A stretch of DNA of 64,000 nt, taken from the NCBI RefSeq assembly GCF_900104955.1, contig NZ_FNSI01000001.1:5614001-5678000 (forward strand), given 5' to 3'. Positions 51,468-60,451 of the stretch are shown in pieces (the first letter of the stretch is position 1; each line of letters starts with the position of its first letter). The notes beneath the pieces were generated by a model. The model did no database searches and had not been told where the DNA came from. It was given only the letters and a program-made list of their open reading frames with translations. The DNA is from Beijerinckia sp. 28-YEA-48. GTDB lineage: Bacteria > Pseudomonadota > Alphaproteobacteria > Rhizobiales > Beijerinckiaceae. The translations under genes and the position numbers were made by a program.

Positions 51468-52673
51468 CTATTTGTCCGTCGAGGTGTTGCGGCTGACCAG
51501 AATGAAGACCAGGGTCGAGGCCACCAGCAGGCCGACATTGGCGAGAATGCCGCCGTTGTGGCCGAAGCCCGAGAGATCGTCGACGAGACCGATGAGCACG
51601 GGCCCTGCCACATAGCCAATATCGCTGATGGTGCGTTGCAGGCCCAGGCCAGAGCCGAATTGCCGGCGTGGCAGGATGGCGATGGAATAGGCGCCGACGG
51701 CCGGGGCGTTGAAGCCGCCGGTGAGGCCATAGAGCACCATGCACAACCAAAACCAATATTGCTGCGGGCCGATGACGATGACGGCGAGGCCGGCGGCCAT
51801 GCCGAGCATGGAATAGACCACGGCCATGCGGGCGCCGACTTTTTCGATGAACAATTGGCTGAACGGCATGACGAGCATCATCGTGCCGGCGATGATGGCG
51901 ATGCCGATGCCGATCTGGCTCACATCGAGGCCGAAGTTGTCCTGGCCCATCAGCGGGATGAGCTGGAACATGCAGGCGGTGCGGGTGAAGAAGGCGATGC
52001 AGCTGACGAAAGAAATGCCGAGAAACGGCGCGCTGAACATGCCGCGCTGTTCGCTCGCCAAAGCGCCCGACAGGCTGCGTCCCGGCGCGGGCTTGCTGTC
52101 GCGAAAGCTGAAGACGGCGACAAGAGCGGTGGCGAGCGAGATGACCAACATTGCCCAGAACGGCGCGGTGAGGCCGAACAGTTTGGCTATGAAGCCGCCG
52201 AAGACCGAGCCTAGGGTGGCGCCCATCTGTAGGGCAAATTGATAAAGGCCGACGATGCGGGCGCGGGTGGCGGGCGTCGAGATATCGGCCAGGGCGGCGA
52301 GCGAAACGGTCAGGTACATGCCGGAACCGACGCCCTGAACGAAACGCCAGAAGCACAGTTCGACGAAGCCCGAGGTGAGCGCGGCGCCGAGGCTGCCGAC
52401 GGCGACAATGACGGGGCCTGCCACCAGCAGCGGGCGGCGGCCGACGTTCTGGCTGAGCCAGCCGGCGGGAAAATTGGCGAGGAGCCGGCCGATGCCGAAA
52501 ATTGTCACCAACATGCCAACCAGCGTGCTGGTGACGCCGAATGTGGCGGCATAGACCGACAGCATCGGCACGACCATGCCGGTGCCCATCATCGAGCAGC
52601 AGATCATGATCAGCAGCGGCCAGATGTGCCGGTCCTGCTTGAATGTCGTGCGCATGGTGTCGAAAGCGGACAT
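51468..52673 (-). CDS. MFS transporter, DHA1-like
   Basis: A 401-residue transporter with twelve predicted helices. The MFS motif-A-like NVGRRPLLVAGPVIVAVG lies in the loop after the second helix; the C-terminal half repeats the six-helix fold. It is the last gene of a minus-strand group with the deacetylase-fold and isochorismatase-fold enzymes (47 bases after the deacetylase-fold gene). This suggests uptake or efflux of their substrate or product. Drug efflux is equally possible from sequence alone. Confidence 0.88.
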   Translation of the reverse strand: MSAFDTMRTTFKQDRHIWPLLIMICCSMMGTGMVVPMLSVYAATFGVTSTLVGMLVTIFGIGRLLANFPAGWLSQNVGRRPLLVAGPVIVAVGSLGAALTSGFVELCFWRFVQGVGSGMYLTVSLAALADISTPATRARIVGLYQFALQMGATLGSVFGGFIAKLFGLTAPFWAMLVISLATALVAVFSFRDSKPAPGRSLSGALASEQRGMFSAPFLGISFVSCIAFFTRTACMFQLIPLMGQDNFGLDVSQIGIGIAIIAGTMMLVMPFSQLFIEKVGARMAVVYSMLGMAAGLAVIVIGPQQYWFWLCMVLYGLTGGFNAPAVGAYSIAILPRRQFGSGLGLQRTISDIGYVAGPVLIGLVDDLSGFGHNGGILANVGLLVASTLVFILVSRNTSTDK

Positions 52674-52720
52674 GAGGGCTTTTCGCAGTCCGGTTCGTTC
52701 AGGTCAAACGGTGGGTGATC

Positions 52721-53566
52721 TTAAGGTTCGGGAAGGTCCTGCATTTTGTAGGCGTCGATGATCTCCACGCCGCGCGCGAACCAGACACTGTCGTGCGCCG
52801 AAATATGCTGTAAAGCGCGGTTGAGAACGCCGATCCGGCTGGGCGTGCCGATCAGATAGGGGTGCAAGGCGATTGCCATCACCCGGCCGCCGCTTTCGCC
52901 CTCGCGGTAAAGCGTGTCGAAGCTGTCGCAGATGCGGCGCAGAAATTCGTCATTGCTGATGCTGGGCGCGTTGAACAGCGGCATGTCGTTGAGTTCAAGC
53001 GAATAGGGGATGGCATAGAGCCCGTTGTTCATGCGGTAGGGTAGATCGTCGTTGACCCAGTCGGCGACATAGGTGCAGCCCGCTTCCTTCAGCAGGTCGA
53101 GCGTCTTCCACGTCTCGCCAAGGCCGGGGCCGAGCCAGCCGTGCATTTTGCGGCCATGCTGTTCGATGATGCGCTGGGTTTCAAGAATGGTGTTGCGTTC
53201 GCCGTTTTCATCAAGGCCGACCAGCAGGGTGGAATTGGTCAACCCGTGGCCCATCACCTCCCAGTCGAGCCTGACGAGTTCCTCCATGATGCGGGGGTAA
53301 TAGAGGCCGACCTCGCCATTCAACGCCACGGTGCCTTTGATTCCGTATTTTTCCATCACCTCGATGATGCGCCACACGCCGACACGGTTGCCGTAGTCGC
53401 GGCGTGAATGATTGCGCACGTCCGGCATGGGGCCGGGGCGTTCGACGTGGAAATGCTCGACATTGGGAATGATCCAAACGGCGACGCGGGCGCCGTTGGG
53501 CCATTTCACCGGCGGATGATCGACGATGGCGCGATAGGGAAAGTAAGGAAACGGATTGTCCTTCAC
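52721..53566 (-). CDS. Polysaccharide deacetylase/NodB-fold amidohydrolase (PuuE-like)
   Basis: A 281-residue enzyme of the NodB fold. The closest pattern is the PuuE-type allantoinase group: VAVWIIPNVEHF, RDYGNRVGVWRI, GTVALNGEV, DWEVMGHGLTNSTLL with the metal histidine, and MAIALHPYLIGTPSR near the end. No signal peptide is present, so it acts in the cytoplasm, unlike cell-wall deacetylases. It lies 15 bases from the isochorismatase-fold gene. Together they could hydrolyse a ureide or cyclic amide. The exact substrate cannot be read. Confidence 0.85.
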   Translation of the reverse strand: MKDNPFPYFPYRAIVDHPPVKWPNGARVAVWIIPNVEHFHVERPGPMPDVRNHSRRDYGNRVGVWRIIEVMEKYGIKGTVALNGEVGLYYPRIMEELVRLDWEVMGHGLTNSTLLVGLDENGERNTILETQRIIEQHGRKMHGWLGPGLGETWKTLDLLKEAGCTYVADWVNDDLPYRMNNGLYAIPYSLELNDMPLFNAPSISNDEFLRRICDSFDTLYREGESGGRVMAIALHPYLIGTPSRIGVLNRALQHISAHDSVWFARGVEIIDAYKMQDLPEP

Positions 53567-53581
53567 CGCGCCACCGCTTTC

Positions 53582-54277
53582 TCAACCTGCTTTTGCAGGT
53601 TCCAACTGTTTGCCGAGCAGCGCAACCTCGAGTTCGCTCAGCGAAACGACGGTGGCGTATTTGGCGTTCATGTCGAACAGATTGGCGCAATGGGCAAAGT
53701 TCGAGCGGTCGAAACAGCAATCGTCGACCACGAAGGTCGAGAAGCCGTTGGAGAAGCAATCGACGACGGAAGCGCGCACGCAGCCTGATGTGGACACGCC
53801 GCAGATTACCACAGTATCGATCTGCTGGCGGACCAGATAGGCGGCGAGCGACGTCTGGAAGAAGGCGCTCGCCTTGGTCTTGTCGAGGATCCATTCGCTT
53901 TCGCGCGGAGCGATGTCGGGCGGGAATTCGTTGAACTTTCCGGCGTATTTCACCGCCCGCTTACTCTTGGTGGCATGGCCGGAGAACTGCGTGTCGTAGG
54001 CATCGCCGCGCGTGTAGACGACGGGGCGGCCGAGATCGCGGAACATGGCGATGAGCCGGGCGATGCGCGGCATGGCTTCCCAGGAGGCAGGGCCGCAGGC
54101 GGGGCCGTATTCCTTGATCGCTTCCTCAAGCGTCAGGCCGCGCGAGCCGGTGAAGCCATAGGTGACATCAACGACGATCAGCGCCGTGCGTGCGCCAATC
54201 TCGCCAGCGCCCATGAAGCCGCCTGATTCATAAGCTTTGCGCTCCTCGGCCGGAACGACTTTCATCCATTCCTTCAT
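53582..54277 (-). CDS. Isochorismatase-fold cysteine hydrolase (N-carbamoylsarcosine amidase-like)
   Basis: A 231-residue cysteine hydrolase. The triad is visible: D37 in ALIVVDVTYGF, K133 in LDKTKASAFF, and C166 in GVSTSGCVRAS. The N-terminal 30 residues (KEWMKVVPAEERKAYES) resemble those of N-carbamoylsarcosine amidohydrolase-like proteins rather than PncA. Its substrate is likely an N-carbamoyl or amide compound. It is transcribed with the deacetylase-fold enzyme and two MFS genes. GAGGACGAG precedes the ATG. Confidence 0.88.
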   Translation of the reverse strand: MKEWMKVVPAEERKAYESGGFMGAGEIGARTALIVVDVTYGFTGSRGLTLEEAIKEYGPACGPASWEAMPRIARLIAMFRDLGRPVVYTRGDAYDTQFSGHATKSKRAVKYAGKFNEFPPDIAPRESEWILDKTKASAFFQTSLAAYLVRQQIDTVVICGVSTSGCVRASVVDCFSNGFSTFVVDDCCFDRSNFAHCANLFDMNAKYATVVSLSELEVALLGKQLEPAKAG

Positions 54278-54362
54278 CTCGTCCTCCTTTGATCGTTATC
54301 GTTGCTTGATCGTTGTTCAGGGCATCATAGATCGCCGCTGCGGTCTGTCCACCTCGTCGGGC

Positions 54363-55622
54363 TTATGCCGGTGGACGGCGCTGAGGGTTTTCAAAATTGG
54401 CGGCGATGGCCGCCCGCTTCGGCAGGATGGTCAACAGGAAAGCCAGGCAGACAAGGGCAGCAAGCGCGCCGGCCATTTGCAGGCCGAACAGGCTCGATAC
54501 AAAGCCGATGGCCAATGCGCCGAGCGCCGGCATGCCACGATAGATGACCAGATAGAGCGACATGACACGACCGCGCATCGCATCGTCGGTGGCGAGCTGC
54601 ATCAGGGCTTGCGTGCTGGTCGACATGATATTGAGAAAGAAGCCGATGCCGGCGCAGCCAAGGATGCCGACCCAGACATTTTCCGTGGCAATGAATACAA
54701 GCGCCGCGAGCCCCGCGCCGCCATAGCCGATCATGGTGATGCGGGTGAGGCCGGCGAGCCCGCCGCGCCAGGCGATGTAGAAGGCGCCGATCATGGCGCC
54801 GACACCGACACTGGATGAGAACCAGGCGAGCTCGCGCGCGCCGCCTTGGAACACATCACCGGCAAAGCCGGGCAGCATGTCTTGCAAGGGACGCACGCAG
54901 ACCGAGGCAAAGGTCAGCAGCAGCAGGATCGGACGCAGCCCGTCGTGGCAGGCGGCATAGGCCATGCTGTCGGCCACTTGCGCCAGAAGATGGCGGCCGC
55001 GCGCCTGCGAACGATCCGGCGGTTTCAGGCGCAGCATGAGTAGCGCGATCAGGCAGATCGCGCTGCCGAAAATATGAGCGACGAATGTGCCTTGCACGTC
55101 ATAGAGCGGAATGATGAAAGCGGCGATCGCCGGCCCGATAAAGCGGGTGGAGTGGAAAGAGGCGGAATCGAGCGCCACCGCTGGGGCGAAGTCGGCACGC
55201 GCGATCGTCGCAGGGATGATCGATTGTCGTGCCGAGGAATGGAACGGATAGACACAGCCGACGAAGATCGTCAGGGCGAGCAGGACTTCGATCGACATCC
55301 ATCCAGCATACATCAGCGCCGACATCAACACGGCCTGCACGACGATCATCGCTTGCGCGGCGCGGATCAGGGGCAGTGGGTTGATCCGGTCGGTCCATGC
55401 GCCAGCGAGCGGCGCCAGGACCAGCATGGGGGCAAGATCGGCGGCGGCGATCACGCCGAGCCAGGCCGGCGACTCAGTCAATTCCCAGGCGAGCCAACCG
55501 GCGCCGACCCGTTGAATCCAGCCCGTCAGATAGTGGGGCAGCAGGCCAGCCTCGAAGATCGCGAAATTGCGATGGGACAGCGCACGCTTGATTGATGATC
55601 TTTGCGGCGAGACTTCCGTCAT
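54363..55622 (-). CDS. MFS transporter, EntS-like
   Basis: A 419-residue transporter of the MFS_3 (enterobactin exporter-like) type. The start RALSHRNFAIFEAGLLPHYLTGWIQRVGAGWL fits this group, with AWTDRINPLPLIR as motif A. Twelve helices are predicted. It is the first gene of the minus-strand group, 85 bases upstream of the isochorismatase-fold gene. Two unrelated MFS proteins in one group could handle substrate uptake and product export. Confidence 0.87.
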   Translation of the reverse strand: MTEVSPQRSSIKRALSHRNFAIFEAGLLPHYLTGWIQRVGAGWLAWELTESPAWLGVIAAADLAPMLVLAPLAGAWTDRINPLPLIRAAQAMIVVQAVLMSALMYAGWMSIEVLLALTIFVGCVYPFHSSARQSIIPATIARADFAPAVALDSASFHSTRFIGPAIAAFIIPLYDVQGTFVAHIFGSAICLIALLMLRLKPPDRSQARGRHLLAQVADSMAYAACHDGLRPILLLLTFASVCVRPLQDMLPGFAGDVFQGGARELAWFSSSVGVGAMIGAFYIAWRGGLAGLTRITMIGYGGAGLAALVFIATENVWVGILGCAGIGFFLNIMSTSTQALMQLATDDAMRGRVMSLYLVIYRGMPALGALAIGFVSSLFGLQMAGALAALVCLAFLLTILPKRAAIAANFENPQRRPPA

Positions 55623-55885
55623 GATTGTTGTCTTGACGGTCGTTGTTCTTGCCCGACGTCACATAGGTTCGACATGAACGATCACACGCGTGCCATATCG
55701 TGACGCGCGACGATGTTGGAGCGGTGAGGCAGGTCGCGCGTGATGGCAGGGAGCGTGCGTGGCATCGATTCCTCGAAGGCTTATTGTTGTCACGCGACCA
55801 TGGCACAGCCGCGCGCTTGTTAGAAGCCGGAATTGTTTCGAAGAAATGCCAGGCAAAATGTATTGCGCCGACAAGGCGCGTTGCT

Positions 55886-56212
55886 TCAGCCGAAGATCGT
55901 CTCGTCGTGACGGATCACGTTGTCAGGCTGCGGGCCGTTCTTTGAGTTCGGCTCGACGTTGCCCTCACTGACGGTCTGCAGTTTGGCGACGAGATCGGCG
56001 AAGCTGTGGGGCGGCAGATCGAGCACGGCCTGGCGCATGTCGCGCATGGCCTGTTCGGTGTCGCGGCGGGCTTGCGCGGTCAGGCGGCGTGACTGCAACC
56101 CGAATTTCAATTCAAGCATACGCAGGCGCAGGACCGCCGGGCCCTCGGCCCAGATGTCGCGCTTTGTTTCGCCGCTCGTGACTTCGCCGTTTACCATCGG
56201 CCCCATCATCAT
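55886..56212 (-). CDS. Small helical protein of unknown function
   Basis: A 108-residue protein that is not recognised. The middle is strongly helical and charged (LELKFGLQSRRLTAQARRDTEQAMRDMRQ), likely a coiled coil, with flexible ends. Three successive ATG codons (56212, 56209, 56206) follow an AGGAC site, and the true start is uncertain. It stands between an MFS gene (263-base gap with nothing recognised in it) and the diguanylate cyclase gene. Confidence 0.55.
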   Translation of the reverse strand: MMMGPMVNGEVTSGETKRDIWAEGPAVLRLRMLELKFGLQSRRLTAQARRDTEQAMRDMRQAVLDLPPHSFADLVAKLQTVSEGNVEPNSKNGPQPDNVIRHDETIFG

Positions 56213-56552
56213 CGTCCTGTCCGGCCCGTCCGGCTGTCCCGGGCGTTGCCTGTGGTGGCCAAAGATCCGGCTTGAGAGGCGCGAATCATCTGGTTTCAAT
56301 GGATTAGGCCATTCAAAGCCGGCGAAATGTCGTTCAAAGCATTGAAGATTGTGGCGGGCTGGTTACCAGCGGCTGTGCGCGCCGGAACGGTGCCCAGCCC
56401 GGCCGAGGGCTCATTAACCTTCTCAAATCACGGTCACTTCGGAAATGACTCGATCTTGAGCCACCGATCTCGTAACCAGTCCTTAGCCGTCGGTCTTCAT
56501 ACTACCGGCATAAATAGGGCTACGCTGCCGCACCGGGGATACAGGCGGTGAA
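56213..56552. other. Intergenic region upstream of the diguanylate cyclase
   Basis: About 340 bases without a convincing gene. A 74-codon open frame at 56327-56551 has poor composition and no family match. The region probably contains divergent promoters for the helical protein and the cyclase. CATAAAT around 56510 could be a -10 box, without a clear -35. Confidence 0.4.
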
Positions 56553-57794
56553 ATGACAGTTTCGTTGTTGACGATCGCGCGTCAGTGGTTGGAGGGCAAT
56601 CCACGACCGGCCGATGCTCCGCTGCCCCCAGCCACGGCTGGGCGGGTCCGGGCGGTGCAAATAAGCGCTATTGCCCATAATTCCCCCGTGGTGATGTTGG
56701 CGGCGATCTTCAATGCGCTGGTGCTGCGCATCGGTCTCAATCGCGTCGCTGATCCCTTTCTGAATATCTGGACCGTGCTGGTCGTCGGTCTCTCGGCCTG
56801 GTTCTTCCTGCGACTCATCCTGCGGCGCGATAAGCCGCGGCCAGCCGTGGCCTCTCAGCGCGGTATTCGGCTGGCCATTGTTCGGGGTGGCCTGTTTGGC
56901 GTCTTGTGGGCGACGATCCCGTTTCTGTATTTTGCCGGCGCTTCGCCGGATGAGCAATTGATCCTCACCTGCGTCGCCGTCGGGATGATTTTCGGTGGCG
57001 CCTTCACCCTGGCGTCGGTGCCGGCGGCGACGTTTGTTTTCATGGTGCCGATTGTTGTCGGGTCAGCCACCGCCATCGCTTCGCTGGGGCATCAGACAAG
57101 TCTGCTCCTCGCCGGCTTGCTGGTTGTCTATACCGCCGTGCTTCTCAGCACCGGCGCCCGCTATGCCGCGCAATTGGGTGCGCGCGTCGTCAGTCACGCC
57201 GTTGATGAAGAAGCGGCACGCTTGGATTTTCTAACAGGCCTGCCGAACCGGTTGGCTTTCAAGGAGCATCTGTCGGAACGGCTGGCTGACGAACGGCAGG
57301 AAGCGCCGCGATTGGCCCTGTTCTATTTCGACCTCGATCACTTCAAGGACATCAATGATCGGATGGGCCATGAAGCGGGGGACCAGATCCTCGTGCAGAC
57401 CGGCAAGCGGCTGCGCGAAATCACCCGGCAGACGGATTTCATCGCGCGGCTGGGTGGTGATGAATTCGTTCTCGTGGTCGAAAGCTTTCCTGCCGACGAC
57501 ATGGTGCTGCAACTGGCCGAGCGCATCAACGAGAGCTTCCGCGAGTCCTTCGGTATTTTCGGGCAGGACGTGCAGAGCACGATCAGTATCGGCATCGCTT
57601 TCTGTCCCGAGGCGGGGCGCGACTTCGATCTGGTGCTGCGCCATGCCGATGCGGCGCTCTATACGGCAAAGCAGGATCGCGGTTGCTATGCGGTATGGCA
57701 GAAAGCCGTCATGCCGTTCGCGGCCGAGGAACGCCTGGCGGCGCGCGATATCTCGACCAATGTCGCGACGTCGCACCCGCAAAGCCAGCACTAA
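56553..57794 (+). CDS. Membrane-bound diguanylate cyclase (GGDEF)
   Basis: A 413-residue protein that makes cyclic di-GMP. The N-terminal 210 residues hold about six membrane helices, a MASE-like sensor region. The GGDEF domain follows from about 224: DFLTGLPNRLAF, FYFDLDHFKDIND, and the intact active site RLGGDEF at 299-305. The inhibitory site RxxD is present (R292-D295), five residues before GGDEF, so product feedback is expected. No EAL domain. A PilZ protein lies at the other end of the window, but a direct link cannot be assumed. Confidence 0.93.
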   Translation: MTVSLLTIARQWLEGNPRPADAPLPPATAGRVRAVQISAIAHNSPVVMLAAIFNALVLRIGLNRVADPFLNIWTVLVVGLSAWFFLRLILRRDKPRPAVASQRGIRLAIVRGGLFGVLWATIPFLYFAGASPDEQLILTCVAVGMIFGGAFTLASVPAATFVFMVPIVVGSATAIASLGHQTSLLLAGLLVVYTAVLLSTGARYAAQLGARVVSHAVDEEAARLDFLTGLPNRLAFKEHLSERLADERQEAPRLALFYFDLDHFKDINDRMGHEAGDQILVQTGKRLREITRQTDFIARLGGDEFVLVVESFPADDMVLQLAERINESFRESFGIFGQDVQSTISIGIAFCPEAGRDFDLVLRHADAALYTAKQDRGCYAVWQKAVMPFAAEERLAARDISTNVATSHPQSQH

Positions 57795-57810
57795 CGGCCA
57801 GCACTGATCC

Positions 57811-59007
57811 TCAGGCCGTCTGGGGCGTGAACTTGCGCTTCAGCAGCAGGAAGGCAACGATCGCCACGTTGAGCAGGTTCCACAACAGGCCGTTGAGGAA
57901 GGCGAGGCGGTAGGAGCCAGTCCAATCAAAGATCAGGCCGGAGAACCAGCCGCCGAAGGCCATGCCGAACAAAGTGGCCATGATGATCAAGCCGAGCGTG
58001 GCACCCGCCTTTGAGCCCGGGAAATATTCACGCACGATCACCGCATACATGGGCACCAGGCCACCCTGGAACAGGCCGAACAGTGCGGAAATGATATAGA
58101 GCGACGCCAGTCCATCGAAAAACAGATAGAAGAACAGGGCGATACCCTGCAGGGTCGAGCTGATGATCAGCGCGGAAAGGCCGCCGATGCGGTCGGCGAC
58201 AAAGCCGGCGGCGATGCGGCTGATGATGCCGCTGCCAAGCATCACCGATAGCATTTCGGCGCCGCGCGCCGGGCCATAGCCGAGATCGGCGCAATAGGCG
58301 ACGATATGGACCTGGGGCATCGCCATGGCGACGCAGCAGGAGACGCCGGCGATGACGAGCAGCACCAGCAGAACATTCTGCGACAGCTCGAGCCGGCCGA
58401 ATTTCGAGGCCGGCGGCGTGCTGGCGCGCGCTTCGGCGGGGGCGCGTTGGCGCATCAGGAAGGCCAGTGGTAGCAAGGTGACAAGGCAGATGACGCCGAC
58501 GGCGAGATGCACCGTGCGCCAGCCATGCGTCGCGATGAAAGCCTGCAACAGCGGCGGCCACAACGTGCCGGCGAGATAATTGCCGACGGAGGCTATGGCC
58601 ACGGCAATGCCGCGCCGCCGCGCGAACCAGAACGAGATATCGGACATCAAGGGCGCGAAGCTGGCGGAAGCGCCGAACCCGACCAGGATATGCATCAGCC
58701 CGAACAGGGCCAGTGTTGGCATGAAGGACGAGCTGGCATAGCCAAGCGACAGGGCGACCGCGCCGATGAGCAGCGGCACGAAAACGCCGAAGCGATCGGC
58801 GAGGCGGCCCATGAAGACGCCGCCGAAGGCAAAACCGACCATCGTCAGCGTATAGGGCAGGGAAGCTTCGTTGCGCTGCACACCGAAATCGGCCTGGACT
58901 GCCGGCAGTGCGACGACGAAGGACCACATGCCGATCGAGCCGATCGTGCCAATGACGACGGCGGCGGAAAGGCGGCGCCAGGACGTGGCGGAATCCACAT
59001 ATTGCAT
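57811..59007 (-). CDS. MFS transporter, monocarboxylate/oxalate-formate-like
   Basis: A 398-residue transporter of twelve helices. WFARRRGIAVAIASVGNYLAGTLWPPLLQ near residue 130 is the pattern of monocarboxylate or oxalate/formate (OFA) carriers. FMGRLADRFGVFVPLLIG provides motif A. It lies nine bases after the ruvC stop on the same strand. A formate dehydrogenase is encoded only 4 kb away, but no direct linkage exists. The substrate is likely an organic acid anion. Confidence 0.85.
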   Translation of the reverse strand: MQYVDSATSWRRLSAAVVIGTIGSIGMWSFVVALPAVQADFGVQRNEASLPYTLTMVGFAFGGVFMGRLADRFGVFVPLLIGAVALSLGYASSSFMPTLALFGLMHILVGFGASASFAPLMSDISFWFARRRGIAVAIASVGNYLAGTLWPPLLQAFIATHGWRTVHLAVGVICLVTLLPLAFLMRQRAPAEARASTPPASKFGRLELSQNVLLVLLVIAGVSCCVAMAMPQVHIVAYCADLGYGPARGAEMLSVMLGSGIISRIAAGFVADRIGGLSALIISSTLQGIALFFYLFFDGLASLYIISALFGLFQGGLVPMYAVIVREYFPGSKAGATLGLIIMATLFGMAFGGWFSGLIFDWTGSYRLAFLNGLLWNLLNVAIVAFLLLKRKFTPQTA

Positions 59008-59016
59008 GGGAACACC

Positions 59017-59547
59017 TTAGCCGGTTTTGCGGCCCGTTGGCGCGATGGCTTGCAGGCGCGCGTGGGCGCCACGATGCTGTGCGTGGCAAATGGCGACAGC
59101 GAGCGCATCGGCAGCGTCGGCGCTGCGCGCGTCAGCTTTCGGCAGCAGGACTTTGATCATCATGGCCACCTGCCGTTTTTCCGCATGGCCGGCACCGACC
59201 ACGGTTTTCTTGACCAGATTGGCGGCGTATTCGGCGACCGGAATACCGGCCAATGCCGGCACTACGAGGGCAACGCCGCGCGCCTGGCCAAGTTTCAGCG
59301 CCGATTGTGGATCGCGGTTGACGAAGGTCTCCTCAACGGCGGCTTCTTCGGGCATATGCGTCTGAAGCACATCTGCCAGACCGAGGTGGAGTTGTCGCAG
59401 ACGTTCCCCAAGAGATAGAGCAGCATCTGAATGAATTGTGCCGCAGGCGACGAATGTCAGGCGTGAGCCTGCGGATTCGACGATGCCCCAGCCGAGATTG
59501 CGCAGGCCGGGATCGATGCCAAGGATGCGAATCGCCTGGGAGGACAT
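59017..59547 (-). CDS. ruvC: Holliday junction endonuclease RuvC
   Basis: RuvC cuts Holliday junctions in recombination. The 176-residue protein has the four acidic catalytic residues D12 ([12 protein letters not shown]), E72 (VEETFV), and D144 and D147 ([11 protein letters not shown]). The length and fold are standard. Its genomic setting is unusual: ruvA and ruvB, which normally follow in Hyphomicrobiales, are absent, and an MFS gene follows nine bases later. yebC is also not upstream. The enzyme itself is intact. Confidence 0.96.
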   Translation of the reverse strand: MSSQAIRILGIDPGLRNLGWGIVESAGSRLTFVACGTIHSDAALSLGERLRQLHLGLADVLQTHMPEEAAVEETFVNRDPQSALKLGQARGVALVVPALAGIPVAEYAANLVKKTVVGAGHAEKRQVAMMIKVLLPKADARSADAADALAVAICHAQHRGAHARLQAIAPTGRKTG

Positions 59548-59611
59548 ACGGTGTTCATATCAGTCTTCGGCCGCCGGCCGCTAGCAGACGGGCCTGCCGC
59601 CGGAGCGCCAG

Positions 59612-60403
59612 ATGTTCGATAGTCAATGGTTCGCTTCGCTTGGCCATGAGGTCGCGGGGCTTTTGGCGCAGAAGACCACCTGGTTTGTCGCCTGCGTCGT
59701 GTTCATCTCGGGCATCACGCGCGGCTTTTCCGGCTTCGGCGGCGCTCTGATCTTCATCCCGCTGACCGCAGCCGTTCTGGGGCCGCGCAAGGCAGTGGCG
59801 GTGTTCTATCTGTTCGATCTGGTCAGCGCGACGCCCTACGGCTTCTCCTATCTGCCCAAAAGTCGCTGGCGCGAGGTGGCGCCGATGGCGATCGCGGCCA
59901 TCGCCATGCTGCCGGTGGGCGCCTGGGTGCTGAAGACCACCGATCCAATGGTGCTGCGCTGGATCATGGCGGGACTGGTTTCGGTCATGCTGCTCGTACT
60001 GGTCACCGGCTGGCGCTATCGCGGACAGCCGACGCCGCTCGCTTCGACCGTGGTTGGGCTTGGCGCCGGGCTGACAGGCGGGGCCACGGGCGTGTCCGGG
60101 CCGCTTGTCATTGCCTATTGGCTGTCGAGCACAGCCGAAGCAAGCGTCATCCGCGCCAATATCATGGTGTTCTACGCGTTTGCCTCGTTCTCGACCGACG
60201 TGGTCTATTTCTTCAACGGGTTCTTCACCTTCGACGTGGTGGTCTATGCCTTGATTGCGTGGCCGCTCTATACCATCGGCCTGGCGTTAGGCGCGCGCTT
60301 CTTCAAGGGCACGTCGGACAGTCAGTACCGCATCGCGGCCTATGTGCTGATCGCGCTGTCGGTCGTGTTCAGTCTGCCGCTGTTCGACCACTTCATCCGC
60401 TAG
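59612..60403 (+). CDS. TauE/SafE family anion permease, second copy
   Basis: A 263-residue membrane protein with about eight helices. TauE/SafE motifs are present in both halves: GITRGFSGFGGALIFIPL and VVGLGAGLTGGATGVSGPLVI. It is distinct from the copy at 29644 in both motifs and length. It is divergent from ruvC. The hairpin following it is shared with the convergent L,D-transpeptidase gene. Confidence 0.9.
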   Translation: MFDSQWFASLGHEVAGLLAQKTTWFVACVVFISGITRGFSGFGGALIFIPLTAAVLGPRKAVAVFYLFDLVSATPYGFSYLPKSRWREVAPMAIAAIAMLPVGAWVLKTTDPMVLRWIMAGLVSVMLLVLVTGWRYRGQPTPLASTVVGLGAGLTGGATGVSGPLVIAYWLSSTAEASVIRANIMVFYAFASFSTDVVYFFNGFFTFDVVVYALIAWPLYTIGLALGARFFKGTSDSQYRIAAYVLIALSVVFSLPLFDHFIR

Positions 60404-60409
60404 CTCAAG

Positions 60410-60439
60410 CCAAATGCGTTTCGATGGAGACGCATTTGG
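60410..60439. terminator. Hairpin between convergent genes
   Basis: CCAAATGCGT and ACGCATTTGG form a perfect 10-bp stem with a ten-base loop. It sits after the SafE gene stop and before the L,D-transpeptidase stop. A bidirectional terminator is likely although T runs are short. Confidence 0.6.
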
Positions 60440-60451
60440 GCGCTGCTGAAC

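Noticed and set aside
56327-56551. A 74-codon open frame before the diguanylate cyclase gene
   Set aside because: No ribosome site, poor composition and it overlaps the expected promoter region.
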